64,000 bases of DNA from Daphnia pulex (Eukaryota; Arthropoda; Branchiopoda; Diplostraca; Daphniidae): positions 5,292,501 to 5,356,500 of the forward strand of contig NC_060028.1 of assembly GCF_021134715.1 (NCBI RefSeq), given 5' to 3'. This document shows, in pieces, positions 44,500 to 57,387 of the stretch. The position numbers and the translations under genes were made by a program. The notes under the pieces were generated by a model. It was given only the letters and a program-made list of their open reading frames with translations. It was not told the DNA's origin and searched no databases. Every line of letters begins with the position of its first letter. The first letter of the stretch is position 1.

Positions 44500-46867
44500 T
44501 TGTCAAAGTTTCAAGGCTGAAAGTGTTTTCCCTTATATTTAGTCATTTCCCGTTATTCAAAAACACCCGTTTAAATATTTTAAAGACGAACTGGAGTTTT
44601 TGTGCAGTGCAGAGTTCAGTAGAATTTGTCAAAAGCTACAAAAAGAAAACTGGACTACGAAATTAATGAGGATATGAAACCGGCCAAAAGGCGAAGAGTA
44701 GCGAATGATAAATTAGAAAAAAGTTGAAAATTTAAATGGAGTTAATTACTACTTGAATTTGCACCCTCCCATCCCATCATAGATTGTAAGCTAATTCTGT
44801 TACCACTTCTACGTGGTTTACAGGACTTGGAAGCTATCCTGCAATACCAATTCTCGATCAAACTTGTTCTCCTTGATTTTATAACCCATTCTACCCAGGC
44901 AAATACTTGAGTGTGAGAAATGAGCGATTGGAATACTTGGCTGACTCAAAATTGGATAAATTCAAAAACAAAGACATTATGTTATAAAAAATCCTAAATG
45001 TCTGTGTTTCTTACCTCAAACATTCTGTTGTTTCTTCTCCTGTTTTTGCCTACCCTAGGGAAGTTTGATCCTAGAACGATGACGGAAATTGGCTACAGAT
45101 CGCTATGCAAGGAAACTTCAGGAGCCCTGAAATATGGATTCCATAAATTCATTAAGAAAAATTTGGCAAATATCAAGTTACAAAAAATCAGACAATTTGT
45201 TGTCAATCAAGAGCGTTGTGGCCACACATTCTTGAAACAGGTGAGAGAAACTTCAAAAAAATATTTTGGGTCCATAATTTATTGGGGTAATCCTCAGAGA
45301 AAAATCTAGACATGGAGCCAACTGGTAAACCTACTAAACCTTCTAAACCTACTAAAACCGAAGTTCACCCATTTCATTTGCTCATCTAGTAAGTTTTAAT
45401 CATTGTTGAATTCGTTGCCTTTAGCTATGTAGTTATTGGACCTTTATGTACCGTTTTCACAGCTACAATCAGGCATTTGGAGGAATTGGCTTCGACGCGT
45501 TGGGCCCAGATGAAGTCTGTTTTATCAGACAAGACGACAAGTGTCGGGTCCCAATTGGTTTAACGGCTGCTAAAGAGCAAAGTCCCTTGCTAATGCACGT
45601 CGAATCTCGAGTCAGTCTACCCGATCACGACTGGGTTGTAGCTGAAAGGCACAAGCTAATACCTTCTGTCTATGCTGGGATAAATATTCAGTCAAATGGA
45701 TTAGTTAGATCGACAAGCAGTTGGGTATTCCGGCCGGACATATATCGCTATTAGATCCGGCAAGCACTCTTCGTCTACGGCATTTAGCCACGCTTTCGAT
45801 TTCGAAAAGTTATTGCTTCTTCCCGAATTTGATTCGACAACTAAATCTGGAGAAGAACGTCTCGTCAAACCAATCGTCGTCTTCACTGTTGATGGTGGGC
45901 CAGACGAAAATCCCCGGTACCAGAAAGTTATTAAATTGCCATTCATCATTTCTTCAAGCACGACCTTGACACTTGATTCATAGCTACCAAAACACCGGGC
46001 AGAAGCGCTTTTAATAGGGTGGAGAGAAAAATGCCCCCCCCCCCCTTAAGAAAGGAATTAAGTGGTCTGATTTTACCAAATTATAACTTTGGAAGTCATT
46101 TAGACAATAACAGAGGTTAAACCATCGACTTAGATCTTGAAGAAAAGAACTTTGCCTTTGCAGGAACAGTATTAGCCGATATCTGGTCAAAAAGGGTTGT
46201 AGATAATTTTTCGATGGTTGCAGAGTATGTCAATCCTGGAACTTCTGAGCTACTGGAGGCAGAATTATTGAATAAAGATCCAAATTGGGGCGATGTTCAT
46301 ATTCGCTCTAGTCAATATTTCACACAAATAGTCAAGTGCGTGGACATTCAGTGCTGCTCAAAACCTCGGAGCAGTTTTTTCAACATTGTTCAAGAAAGAT
46401 TCTTACTCCCACCACTCCATCTCGTTCAAACGAGCGAGGGACTGCGTGTTCCGGTCTTTACACACAAATTTCCAATCTTTGTTCTTGGCTCTGAACATGA
46501 AAATTGATCACTTGATTCCTCGTTCCGTCAATAAGTATAAACAGATCCCTACGATATTTATTGCCCATTTGTGCAAACTTCACTGAATGATCGAGTATGT
46601 AAAACGTGCAATCAGTAATTCGCCTTAATTGTGATGTTGCGTAGTCATTCGACACAACATAAACAAGTCGCAGCCGCGCCCGCTAGAAGAGGAAGGCCTA
46701 CAAGATTAGCGGCCCGTAGGCAAAGCGAGATAATAGACTAAATCGCAAATCAGAAAAACGGAGAAAGTGTCGACTGGTTTGATGAACAAGATGTCGATTT
46801 GACTGATGTAGCTATTCCTAGAACCATCACCACATACTCCTGCTTTTCCTGTTTGATCGATGAATGA
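44500..46867 (+). pseudogene. Transposase-like protein of a DNA element, copy A, many frameshifts
   Basis: The + strand frames can be followed in order: a basic start (KRKLDYEINEDMKPAKRRRV, 44640-44700), 44998-45309 (MTEIGYRSLCKETSGALKYG), 45446-45750 (DDKCRVPIGLTAAKEQSPLL, SLPDHDWVVAERHKLIPSVY), a shift to GYSGRTYIAIRSGKHSSSTA (45723), VDGGPDENPRYQKVI, then a heavily shifted NTPGRSAFNRVER-like stretch, ADIWSKRVVDNFSMVAEYVN (46180), CCSKPRSS, and an AT-hook-like RRGRPTRLAARR with a final stop near 46867. I recall this motif order from many invertebrate predicted proteins of unknown name tied to repeats; the acidic residues in VDGG may be catalytic. Multiple frameshifts and a C run at 46034-46045 show decay. 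Confidence 0.6.
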
Positions 46868-47034
46868 TCATTTACAGTCACCATTGGAGGAGGAATAATG
46901 TGATTCATTGATCAGAAATAACATTGTAATTTGTTTCAATTATTATTTTTCAATGCGGGCGATCTTTTTATATCCATTCGTATAAATACAAAGATATTTG
47001 AACTTAATTTTAGCTCTTTTTGTTTAAATTTTTT

Positions 47035-47163
47035 ATTGATGGGGGGTCAGCTGTTGTGACGTCATTTTCAAGGGATTGGGTCAGACATTTGTGACGAATA
47101 GTGATGAGGGGGAGGGGGGTATAAAGTATTAAAAAAAGTGTGACGTCGTTTATGGACAGCCCC
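47035..47163 (-). mobile_element. Probable right end of the DNA element (GGGGCTGTCC terminus)
   Basis: On the - strand 47163 begins GGGGCTGTCCATAAACGACG followed by TCACAC and G/C-run-rich sequence with repeated TGTGACG. From memory, many invertebrate DNA transposons start this way. It lies 300 bp past the end of the transposase-like frame. The matching left end was not found. Confidence 0.45.
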
Positions 47164-50100
47164 ATCCTTCTTGCGCAGTACCGGCGAAACTATGCACTCC
47201 TTTTAGCTTCATATGATTTCATCGGCTTCATAGATCCTCCTTATCGAGATTGGGTGCGGTGAATGTGATGGACCATTTGTTTCACTAAAAAAAGCTGACG
47301 AGAATGGACTGATGACCTCCTGGAGACTCATCTTCTCTTCTGAGCGTGATTTTGTCGATTGTAGTAAGCGGAAAATCGAGCTTTTGATTGTGTGATCCAT
47401 GCATCGCTGGTTTCGTCATCTAGGCAGATCGAATCGTAGCAATTGCAGTGGTGGTCGCACTCTTAATAAGCCACTATGAGATCTTTTTTCCTGTTCATAA
47501 TTGACTTTCAACTGCCTTAGTTAGCTATAAGGTTTCGCACTAGCTTCACTAGGTCAGTAAAACGATACTTCGTGTTGTCTCGTAGCAAAACATTTTCGTG
47601 TACCGGTCCTTTTTACATATGATATCGAATGTAGGTTGAAAATTGATTTCTTCACAACTTGTTAAAATACAGAGATCTTTTTCCAGTTCAGAAATTCTTC
47701 TGATCATTTGCACAAGAACTCTGTAAGAGATCTTACAAGCTTCATTGTCCCCAAGGACGAGTTTTCAAATGGGAAGGTAGATATTATCAAGGAGCTCATG
47801 GGCCTCAACGTCACCAACTAAAGGAATAAGTAAATATTCGTTGTAAATAAGGTGATTCCTTCCGTAAATTTATCCAAACTGATAAGTGAATTATTTTAAA
47901 CATGGCCTTTCCAAATACGAGTATGTTTTACACAATGTAGGCGAGTTTCCCGTTCAAAAAATGAGCTGCATCCTTCATGGTATTTCTTGTGCACCTTGGC
48001 TCTGAAGGATTGGTCAGTTCACGAGGAATCATAAATTGGTTTTTGGAATGCCATAAAGTTGTTTGAATCGCCGATATTCTTAGTCTCAGCTAACAGTCTG
48101 AATAACGCGGCAATAATACTAATAATAATAGAAAAGGATAGTTACAGTTGATGTGTAACAGCCATGATAAACCCAGAATCTGCTCTGGGGCGTACAGTCA
48201 TTCCGACTGGTACCGGTACATATGTGGCCCGTCGTTCCGTGGCACAGGTAGGAAGGCAACATCAAATGATCTTGGTCAAAACTTCATTTAAACACTCACA
48301 CAACACATATGCACAGCGGAAAGATGATTTTCCCTGACAGACCCACACTCGGAAGGAGGCTTCCACCCCCAAAAGTAAGAACATCACTGAAAAAGTGGAT
48401 CGAAGAGACGAATATTGAAATGAAAGTGACAAGCCGTCAAGTAAGGTAAGAAGTCTCGGAGGTGTTTAAGGTGTGAAGAAGGGTAAACTTGGGTTTTTAA
48501 GGTTTCTAAAAGATTAGCCTGCCTTTCAAGACAATGGGAACTTGGATCGACCTATCTGTTTGTTGGCGATCAGTGGATTCTCACACAATGATACCATTAT
48601 CATGCACGCCTTCTTGACTGCAACGTTCGCAGCCACCATCATCTCCATTCCCAGTAATAACCTTCAAACATTTTCTAGCAGAAGCGTCACAAACAAAAGA
48701 GGTTATTTTGAAATTGTAGATATTTTTTTCGAAAACTCAAGGTCTTCGTGTTGAATTTGGTGAAATTCATCCGAAAAAGCTTAATCTATTCCGCAAGATT
48801 CGGAGTATACTCCTTCCCGGAAAAAATTTGAAAACAAAGGGCTCTCCGTCAAACAAATTGATTTTTGTAGGGTACAAAGAATCGGCGAAAATTGGACAGA
48901 TTTCGCTTTGAAAACAAATATCTCGTCAATGTTATCTCGAACTAAACGCATTTTGTCAGCAATAACATTTTTGTTTACATTCCTTTTCTCATCTATGGCA
49001 TGATGCCCTTTCTTAAAGTAAAATGTCGGATTTAGTTTGAAAAGGAGTATTGGTAGTTTCTAGAATAGTTCTTAGTTCAATTGGAATATCGTGTCCATTG
49101 CCCTCACTGAGAACAGTAAGACTAAGTTTTTTTCTTGGATAAAACAGGGCTAGCTCTTTCATGACGTTCTCGCGGTTGGCTTTTCTTCCGTATCCCCCTT
49201 GCAGTCTAATTTCACCCCTCATTGCTGTTCAAAAGAACCCCAGACGACAGTCCTCATAATAAATTGAAATAATTGAAAATATCTCAAAATAATGCGTTCA
49301 AAAAATTATTGGAATTAAAAGAACAATAAACATTCTTGTCTAATAAGCCCACCAACCTTTTTTGCGTTTTCACTGGAAAAGGACCGCATTTCAATTCACC
49401 TGTCTTGTAGTTGACCTTACGCCACGGGCGTTTACAAAGGTTTTGAAGCCGGTAATGGCTGCCCAGGTTTTCAATGCTTTAAACGCAATTAAACGTTTTC
49501 AACGCTTTCAACGCAGCCAAAGTGAGCCTTACTTTACCTGAGTTCTCTATTTCCAACCTTAAATGTGTTTTCCCATAAATACACAAACACATTACAAATT
49601 CAGTTACTTTTCCTTGTATTAATCAAACGTCACGGTGTTATCCGCCAAAATTCATGGATGAAAAAACTAGTGGAGCATATAAGAAACAAGGTGGGATGTT
49701 TTCGACAAAGATTTGTGACGTTATTACTTAACCAAGTTGCCTACACGCTTGTTCAAAAGAAAGGTTGTAAATAACGTGCTTCGGATACACCAACGAAACT
49801 CCAACTGACTGTCCTTTTTTTCTCGGAAGAAGCAAACAGCAACAAAGACAACAAAAACAAAAACAAAGAGCTACTTTCAGGCCCGAAAAACGATATCTGT
49901 AAAAAATATACTTCAATTATGATTTCAAAAATGATTTGAATATCATTACTTGTTCTAATTTTCGGCCTTTCTTGGCAACCTGATTAGTCAACTTTTTGCC
50001 CTTAAAGTAACTCGCTCTAAAGACAGAATTGACTTAAGGGAGAGAATTTATAAGATGTTTAAAATGTTATTTTGCAATATTGCCAATTTGAAAAAAATCT

Positions 50101-51400
50101 TTGTTATCTGTCTAATGTCAATACAAATGTAAAAAATGATTTTGATTTGCGAAAATGTGATTTAATATCATAAAATCACCCCAAAAAGTATAACAAAAAT
50201 TGATTAAGATTAAAATCAAAATCACAGACAAGTTGATTGAAATCGTGATTTAAATCATGTTCGATTTAAATCGCCATTGATCTTCCGAACACTGCAAGTA
50301 GGAGGTTGCCGGTGAGCTGGAAATTTTTTTCCAGTCTTTGTAATCAGCCTCACCACCTTCTCCTTTGCCTTCTCGTCACACTCTTTTAAAAAATCACAAT
50401 ATAGTTTAAAACGACTTTCAGTCTGAACAATCCAAATTTTTAAAATTACAAAGGGCATTCACAATACAATGTAGCTTCAATCATTATACTCATCATACCT
50501 TGCCCACTAGGTCAAAAATTCAGGTTAACTGAGATAGGGCTCTTCGTTGTCAGCAAAGAATGAGGCTCTAAGGGTGTCACTGGCAGAATAAGAATTATCA
50601 CTTGTAGATGTTCTTCTTTTGCTGTCATAGAGGACCGAATAGTGTTAAATAAAGAACGGATATTTGTAACACTAAAAAAAATACCTTTTTGGCACTCTGC
50701 TGTAACTGCCTCACTTGAGCCTCCAATTTTTGGGTCCGTTCCATGGACAGCTGTTGAAAGTCAGCAAACTCTTGTTTGGTATCCAAAATTAATTGACTTA
50801 AACCACACGAAACAGCACAATATTACGTTGGTTAAATTCAATGTTATATGTTTAAATTCAATTTCTAATTCGCAATTGTCCGAAGTTCAATGAATAGCAA
50901 AATCTAAATGAAAAAAATTTACGGTGGAATAAAAAAATAGCTGTTGTTTTAATGGACGATTTAGACATTTAAGCGAGGTAATTATTTCGTAAGGTTAGGT
51001 AATTGTTTTGCAATAATTGAAAAATGTATTATCTGTAATCAGAATTGCCATTTTTTTGTGCCGTTATTCCGAAATGGGTTTTTATAATGCAATGCAATAT
51101 TAAGATTGTCGCAATATTCAAGAATTGATAATCCACCACATGGAATGTTAATAATTGGTCATCAAAGTAAAAAATTGCCAACCTAGTTATTTTTTTGAAA
51201 ATTTTAGTCAATTAATAATTTCGGTTATCGTATTATTTTTACTTCCTTGATATTATATGCAAATGCGTTATTGTTTCAAACAGAAATAAAGAATTAGTTA
51301 TTGTTCCAAACCATTGCAGATTTAAAATGGACTAATTTTTTTTTGTTCTATTTATATAAATTTTATCGTGTTTAATCATTTTTATCCTTTCATATTTACA
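47164..51400. other. AT-rich stretch with only scattered coding-like pieces
   Basis: No complete gene. At 48163-48249 (+) an exon-like piece from ATG reads MINPESALGRTVIPTGTGTY and ends at a GTAGGA donor. At 50458-50255 (-) a basic frame contains SRFKLYCDFLKECDEKAKEK. A CTTTCAAyGC-type short repeat lies at 49485-49520. I recognise none of them. Confidence 0.35.
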
Positions 51401-51403
51401 GAA

Positions 51404-52025
51404 ACCATCTTATTTAACTATTCAATGGCTATTAGCCCAGTTCAAAAAGTTCTCATCAGTCTTAATGTATAGCAACGAACGAAAAAGCTTCAGGGATCGA
51501 TGGGTGATCCCTTAAAAGTATAATTACGTCAAAATGACCTCTTAAAACCAAAATTTATTTCAAAAATTATTCTTTTCGGAGTTCTTAAGCAATCATTTTT
51601 GGGAAGCAGGAATTGCTTCTTCGACATATCATCACTTTAAATTTTCCATATTTCATCCAACTCAAGTAATTTATTAATTTCCTCCAATTTAAAAATGGGA
51701 AAACAATTTTAATCTATCTCTTTCCAAACGAGAAGCTATAGATGGAGCAGTTGGATTTCCCAGTCACCGTTATCAAGTTATCTATCATCAGTAGTTTGTA
51801 AAACCAAACTAAAAATTGATGACGAAGATACAGAGTTCTTCTTCAGTACTGATTATTCGAATCTCCGATTGCATCAAATATTCTTCTGTGTGCTTAACTA
51901 AGAATAATAAGACAGTGCCATTGTCCCAAAATGTAAAAAATGTAAGATTTTCAACCGTGAATATCTCTGTTAATAACTACATGGCTATAAGCCCAAACGC
52001 ATAAAGTTCCCGTAAGTCTTAATGC
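51404..52025. repeat. Pair of short direct repeats
   Basis: 51410-51475 and 51965-52025 share TATTcAATGGCTATtAGCCCA-like sequence, AAAGTTC and GTCTTAATG. The sequence between them is AT-rich and non-coding. Confidence 0.5.
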
Positions 52026-52119
52026 ATGCATGCTTATAGCAGGTTTGTAATTTCCTCGAGTCCCATTTTCAACAAGTTTACTATAAAATTATACTTAATA
52101 ATACAGCCATTAAATGACT

Positions 52120-53690
52120 TTCCTCTTACCTGGAAATGGGGGAAGATCATTAGCAAAGGGATTCTTGACTTCTTTAACCATCGAGCATTTCACGTTAAAG
52201 TAAGTCGGGAGGAAAATTATAGCCGTCGGTCAATTTTTAAAAATTAGATTATTAACTGGAAATTCATGACTACATTTTGCCCCAATCTGGTTTCTGGCGA
52301 CTCGACTGGATCCGGAGAATATCCCAACAGAGCCAGCTGAGTCTTTACCCGCTGGATGCGGGCTGTTCTCCCAGTATTCTAGAATGAAGTCGCCAACAGC
52401 AAAATTGTGAACTTGTGTCTTCCATTTATTGCGGGTTATTTGGGTTGTGGAAATGCTTCATGTCTTAGGTTCCAAAAGAGATCGGTCAACCTCTGTGTAT
52501 CACCGTAATGATATCTCGGGAGGGTCTGACGAAAATGTTCAGACTGCAGCACAGCTGTCGGGGCTCAGTTAAGAAATCATTAAAGTAGGGGGCGAAAATC
52601 GTACGGATTGGAACTGGTGTAAGTTAAAGGATAGGAATTCAGCAACCCAGTGACCTAAAAGAGAAATGTGCATAAAACTATGTCAATTTTTGTGCTTACC
52701 ACTTTTTTCCGATCCAGGGCAGCATAAAGAGCTTTATTTACTGGTCGCACTAACGACTCATGTGATCCTCCGAAGTGTGGGGTCTACATTGGTTAAAAAA
52801 AAACATTCGACTTCAAGCGCTTTTGATTTCCTTGCCAGAACGTCGTCAACAGATAGTGCATCATCGCCATCAGAAAATAAATTGAAAGGAGATAGACAAG
52901 GACGTCCACGTAGACATGACAGACACCTCTTTCGACGCATCCGCAAATGTGTGCAGTTCAGTCCTTACGATATTTTCCACACCTGAACAAGAAAACCATC
53001 TCCTTCAACGTCTCAATCCTCTGTAAGTATTGCTCTCCCACCATGTTCTTTCGTGACCGAAGACAGGATCGTCGCATTTAATGCAATTCACGCACAACTT
53101 AGCAGCTTTACTTTGGCCTTCATGGTAACCGGCAGGGTGTAGTCCCTTACGGGTTGTCCAATATGCGTATTTCTGCTCTGTGTTGCTGGTAGTATGTATT
53201 CATTTTTCTTATGTGAGTACAAATAAATATAAAAATTTTGTAAATAAAATTGATTCTCTAAATCTTTCATAAAAAAGTATAAAATGTTGCTCTTAGCCGC
53301 TATCTTGGCTAGAGCGTAATTCATCCCAAATCAATTAACCGTAAACTGCTCGATGCTTAAAGAGGTTAATAATGCCTTGCTTTTTACCTTCTCCAAATTC
53401 CTGGTAACTTGAATTCCAAGAGAATTTTTAATATTATTTAATGGTATTAGTAAGTATAATTAAGAAACAAACTTGCTGAAAATAAGTCCCGAGGAATTTT
53501 TCGTTAATAGTTTGGCAGAGAGATTTTGGGTTTTTGTATGTTTTCACTAAAAGTATGAAAGTAAGAAAGTTCAGTAAAAAAGATAAAAAGTTATGAGCTA
53601 GTTGGGAAGGAAACTTTTTTTTTCAATTTCATCTTTTAGAAGATGATAGACTTTTCACATAACTTTAATTTATAACTTTGAATCTTCCAG
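52120..53690. repeat. Composite element, copy B (segments 1 and 2)
   Basis: 52120-53100 matches 41800-42760 and 53468-53690 matches 44005-44225, in the same order and orientation. The sequence between them (53100-53468) differs from copy A, where dispersed repeat B and other sequence are inserted. Confidence 0.8.
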
Positions 53691-54120
53691 GTATTCTAGT
53701 TGCTCATTTCTCCCACAAGTATTTGCCTTGAACGAAAATTCGAATGATTTATAGACTCAAGAAGCACGAGCTCGTTTAAAAATTGGTAATGTAAGATAGA
53801 TTCCAAGTCCTGTAAACCATGTAGAAGAATTTTCAAAACTGGTGTAATCTTTGATGGGGTGGAAGGGTACCAAGCATGCCGTAATTAACTTCGTTTGAAT
53901 GGCAAAATTAATATCATCACTCGTTATTCTTTGACTTTTGGTGGGCGTCATATTCTCATGAACTAAATAGCTAAGTTTTATTTTAGTCACTTTTTGATTC
54001 ATCCTACTGAACTTTGCAACACACTAAAACTTCGGCTAGTCTTTAAGATACTTTAAACGGTTATATTGGAATAACGGTAAATGACGCTTTCAGTCTTGAA
54101 ATCGTAACAAATTAGCGGAC
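53690..54120 (-). repeat. Composite element, copy B, segment 3, inverted
   Basis: The reverse complement of 53690-54120 matches 44500-44945 of copy A (shared TGGTTTACAGGACTTGGAA and GCAAATACTTG). A frame at 54002-53757 (-) reads MNQKVTKIKLSYLVHENMTP and is the longest open piece of this segment. The segment is flipped relative to the neighbouring segments. Confidence 0.75.
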
Positions 54121-54699
54121 TTCCTACTGCATCTTGTTGGAAATTTTCATTTTTATAGGCATTTTTGACGAAATGTTATGAAAACTGAACTTGACATATG
54201 GTTTATAATGTCACGGTCGGAATATTGACGTAACTCCCTAATTGAAGGTCTTTCGCTGGAACTAATAAGATCGGCCTTGTTATTGATTCGGTCAACGTTG
54301 GTCTTATTAACTAGGGACTATGATAGTGTATCATTGTCCTCTTTTTTTAAGAAATGTTGATTCCACTTTCGTACCAAGAACTGTTTTCCTCACCTTGTCT
54401 TCCTGGCTAATCTAAACCCTGATGGAAGGCAGATTCTCCCCAAACTCTCTTGAACGCACACGCTTCTATTTATTGTCTACTGTTGTTCTCTTCTCTTTGT
54501 GTATGAATCGCTTGCATCAATCTACTGGTTTTTTGCCAGAAGTGGTAATTCCGCTCCCTGTCTGTGTTATTTCGACCAAAATCGAGTTGTTTTCCTAGCT
54601 ATTGAGAACCGAATTCGCCGAGTGGTGTAATCAGAACAAAACAGACGTTACAATAAAATTTTCGTACTTTACCTTGTTACTATACTAAAATCATTGAAA

Positions 54700-54845
54700 T
54701 AAATGATAACATTCTAAAACCCAAGTTTACTCATTTCATTCGCTGATTCAGTAAGGTTTTTTCAGTTTTAAATTTTTTGCATTTAGCTATGGAGTTTGTT
54801 GGACCTTGATGTAACGTGTGCAGGCTTTTGGCAAGGTTATACATA
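54700..54845 (+). repeat. Composite element, copy B, segment 4 (short)
   Basis: Matches 45335-45485 of copy A (TTTAGCTATGkAGTT.TTGGACCTTwATGTA), back in + orientation, after which homology stops. The rest of the transposase-like gene is missing here. Confidence 0.65.
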
Positions 54846-55111
54846 CCCGAAAAACTTATCGTTGACAAGACCTCGACATAACTCCGACTAAGGTCAATTT
54901 TACCCCGACGTACAAGTTGTGAATTAACTCCGAAAAAACACGATTCCCCCCTGACTTGAGTTCCTTTGTACAGCTCTTTAGCAGCCGACTGTTACCTGCT
55001 GGCTAATAAAGTTTAGAAAATCAAAATAAGTTAATATTATCATTTGTATTACAAAGTTTTTTTTTATCATGGCCTTTAAAACATATAGAAGATAAGAGGG
55101 CACAAACAGAA

Positions 55112-55435
55112 AATTAACTAACGACAGCAAGAAACTTTTCAATCATAAAAATAAATTGCAAAGATTATAAAAGCAATAGAAAAGAAAAAATGCAGGTTGG
55201 CCTTGTGAGGAGCAGAAAATTCGTTTAACATGTCAACTCGTAAAGCTAGTGATTCTGAGTGACAAGGGGTTGAATAAACAGAAGCAACAAGGTTGAAAGC
55301 ACGAACAGACTAACACGGCTAAATGATTGTGGCACGCTGCTGCAGTTGTGTTGCGCCATACAACTCTTAACCATCTAGTGGCATGTTTAGCTAAAAAGCG
55401 TCGTCTGGTGACAGGGCGGCCATTGTGGACTGAAG
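55112..55435 (+). repeat. Dispersed repeat family A, copy 2
   Basis: Matches 27640-27955; ends immediately left of the Harbinger element region. Confidence 0.85.
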
Positions 55436-55713
55436 CACTCTTAATCAAAGAGGATAATTATTGCGTTCTTACGTGGGCTCTTTTGAGCGCTCAAAAAACC
55501 GCCCGAGTTCAGGACTGGATTCTTTAAAATCCCACTTGGAGCGCCTCGAAATCTGGGAAGAAACAATTTTTTTGCTCGATCAGTGGATCAGTCTTTTCTT
55601 TGTTTCAAGCGTTTGTAAACAAAAAATAAATCGTTTGCTTCTACTTTCCATCGAATAAATAATAATAAAATTACTTGTAAAGTTCTCCAATGCTTAATTA
55701 TAGCTGAACTGAT

Positions 55714-57077
55714 GACAGCGCCTTGTAAAGAAAGCTCGTCTGAATTTAGTGAATCCAGTGATTGTGTATTTTCCGAGTCTTCGACGTCATTTTTTCAATG
55801 TCAAGTGTGTCTACAGAAACAGAAGAGGTAATGTATTACCAATTATACTTGGCAAACCGGGCCAAAAAGCCAAAAATTGAGAATTATTTGGAAGTCGTGC
55901 ATTTATACACAGACGAAGAGGTAAATAACATAAGTAGTATATTTGAAGCCTAATTTTTTGTTGGTTTCCCTCTGTTATATAGTTCCGAAAGAACTTTAGA
56001 CTCACAAGAAATGTTGCATATGAAGTGATCGAAAGGTTTTTTAAAAAATTCAGATTTCTGTCCTACTGCAGATAACCGTATAGAGGATCTCCAAAAATAA
56101 CACCAGAGGAACACATCTTATCATTCTTTTGGTAACTGTACTGAATAGCTTAACATTACCAAATAATTGTTTTAAATAGTTGTTGATACGAAGGTTTGCA
56201 GGTAAAAAATCATGAAATCATCCATCAGAGATATTTTTAGTCACTTTGGAATGAGTGAAAGTACCTTGCATAGATGTATGTCAAGAGTTCTTGATACAAA
56301 TTGCACCTTCGGTTATCAAGCTGCCTACAACTGACGAGCAGAAAGAACGAATAGCGGCTTCCTTTGAAACGGTATGTAATGTAGATAATTTCATTAATTC
56401 ATTGTGTGATAAACAATTTTTTTTATTTCCTTCAAACAGATATCTGGTTTCCTAATATAATTGTTAGTATCGATGGTCGCTATATAAACACCAGAATGCC
56501 AGCTGGAAAAGTTCAACAAACGTACGTTATTCGGCACGACGGTATTTCAGTCACCCTCCAATGGATTTGTGACACAAATAAAATGTCGGTATTTGTCGGT
56601 AAAAAAAGATTTATAATTCCATGTGTGTTTATTGACAAGCATTACATACTTGAGAAGATCGGGAGATCGAGATCGAGATCGGGAGATCGAGATCGAGATC
56701 GGGAGATCGAGATCGAGATCGGGAGATCGAGATCGAGATCGGGAGATCGAGATCGAGATCGAGAGGATCACCTATACTTGTCATATTCCATTAAGTTGCC
56801 CAGAATGTATGATTCACGGTTTTTTAAGCATACCTTCGTGTACAGTAAAGTCCAGAACCTGCGTGACGGAGGATTTCACTTGATTGGAGACTCTGCTTAC
56901 CCTATTTTCCCATTTTTAATGACTCCGTATCGTGATTTTGGACTGTTAACTGTTAGACAAAGTAACTATAATTATCGTCTTTTTGCTTCACGGGTGGTGA
57001 TTCAAAATGCCTTTGGTATTTTAAAGCAGAGATTTCGTCAACTCAAATGTTGGAATTTCATACTGTCGACAGGGTAA
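55714..57077 (+). pseudogene. PIF/Harbinger transposase (HARBI1-like), inactive
   Basis: Pieces on the + strand: a Ser-rich start (55714-55830), 55801-55928 ending at a GTAAAT donor, 55983-56085 (FRKNFRLTRNVAYEVIERF), 56215-56370 with a frame change (SIRDIFSHFGMSESTLHRC, then APSVIKLPTTDEQKERIAAS), and the nuclease domain at 56440-57077. DDE residues: first Asp in VSIDGRYI (about 56470), second Asp in FHLIGDSAYP (about 56890), but the third position, normally IENAFG, reads IQNAFGILKQRFRQL (CAA at about 57003), so the metal site is lost. A 20-bp tandem array is inserted between the first two Asp. Frame changes in the N-terminal half also break it. Confidence 0.85.
56655..56768. repeat. 20-bp tandem repeat inside the Harbinger transposase frame
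   Basis: Five perfect units of GGGAGATCGAGATCGAGATC plus partial ends, itself built of GATCGA hexamers. It keeps the frame open and adds about 35 Arg/Asp/Glu/Ser/Ile residues between the first two catalytic Asp. Confidence 0.95.
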
Positions 57078-57387
57078 TAACCAAATTTGAGATGGCAGTT
57101 TGTGTGTTCCATATGTAACATGTGTATCATGAAAAATGATACAGTGGCTTTCTATGACAGTAACTTGAAGATCGGTGTGCATAACGATACCACCTGTCAT
57201 CCTGAAAATGACATACCTGAAAACATTCCTCGCAGTGATCTTGTGGGAACAGCAATGAAATTACTTGGGGAACAAAAAAGACGTGATGTCACAAATAATT
57301 TGCTTTGTTGTTTAAGAGCTCGGCATTAAGATATGAATACAAATCATTTGTGTCTAAATTTTTAAACAATTAAATCATCCGGATTTG

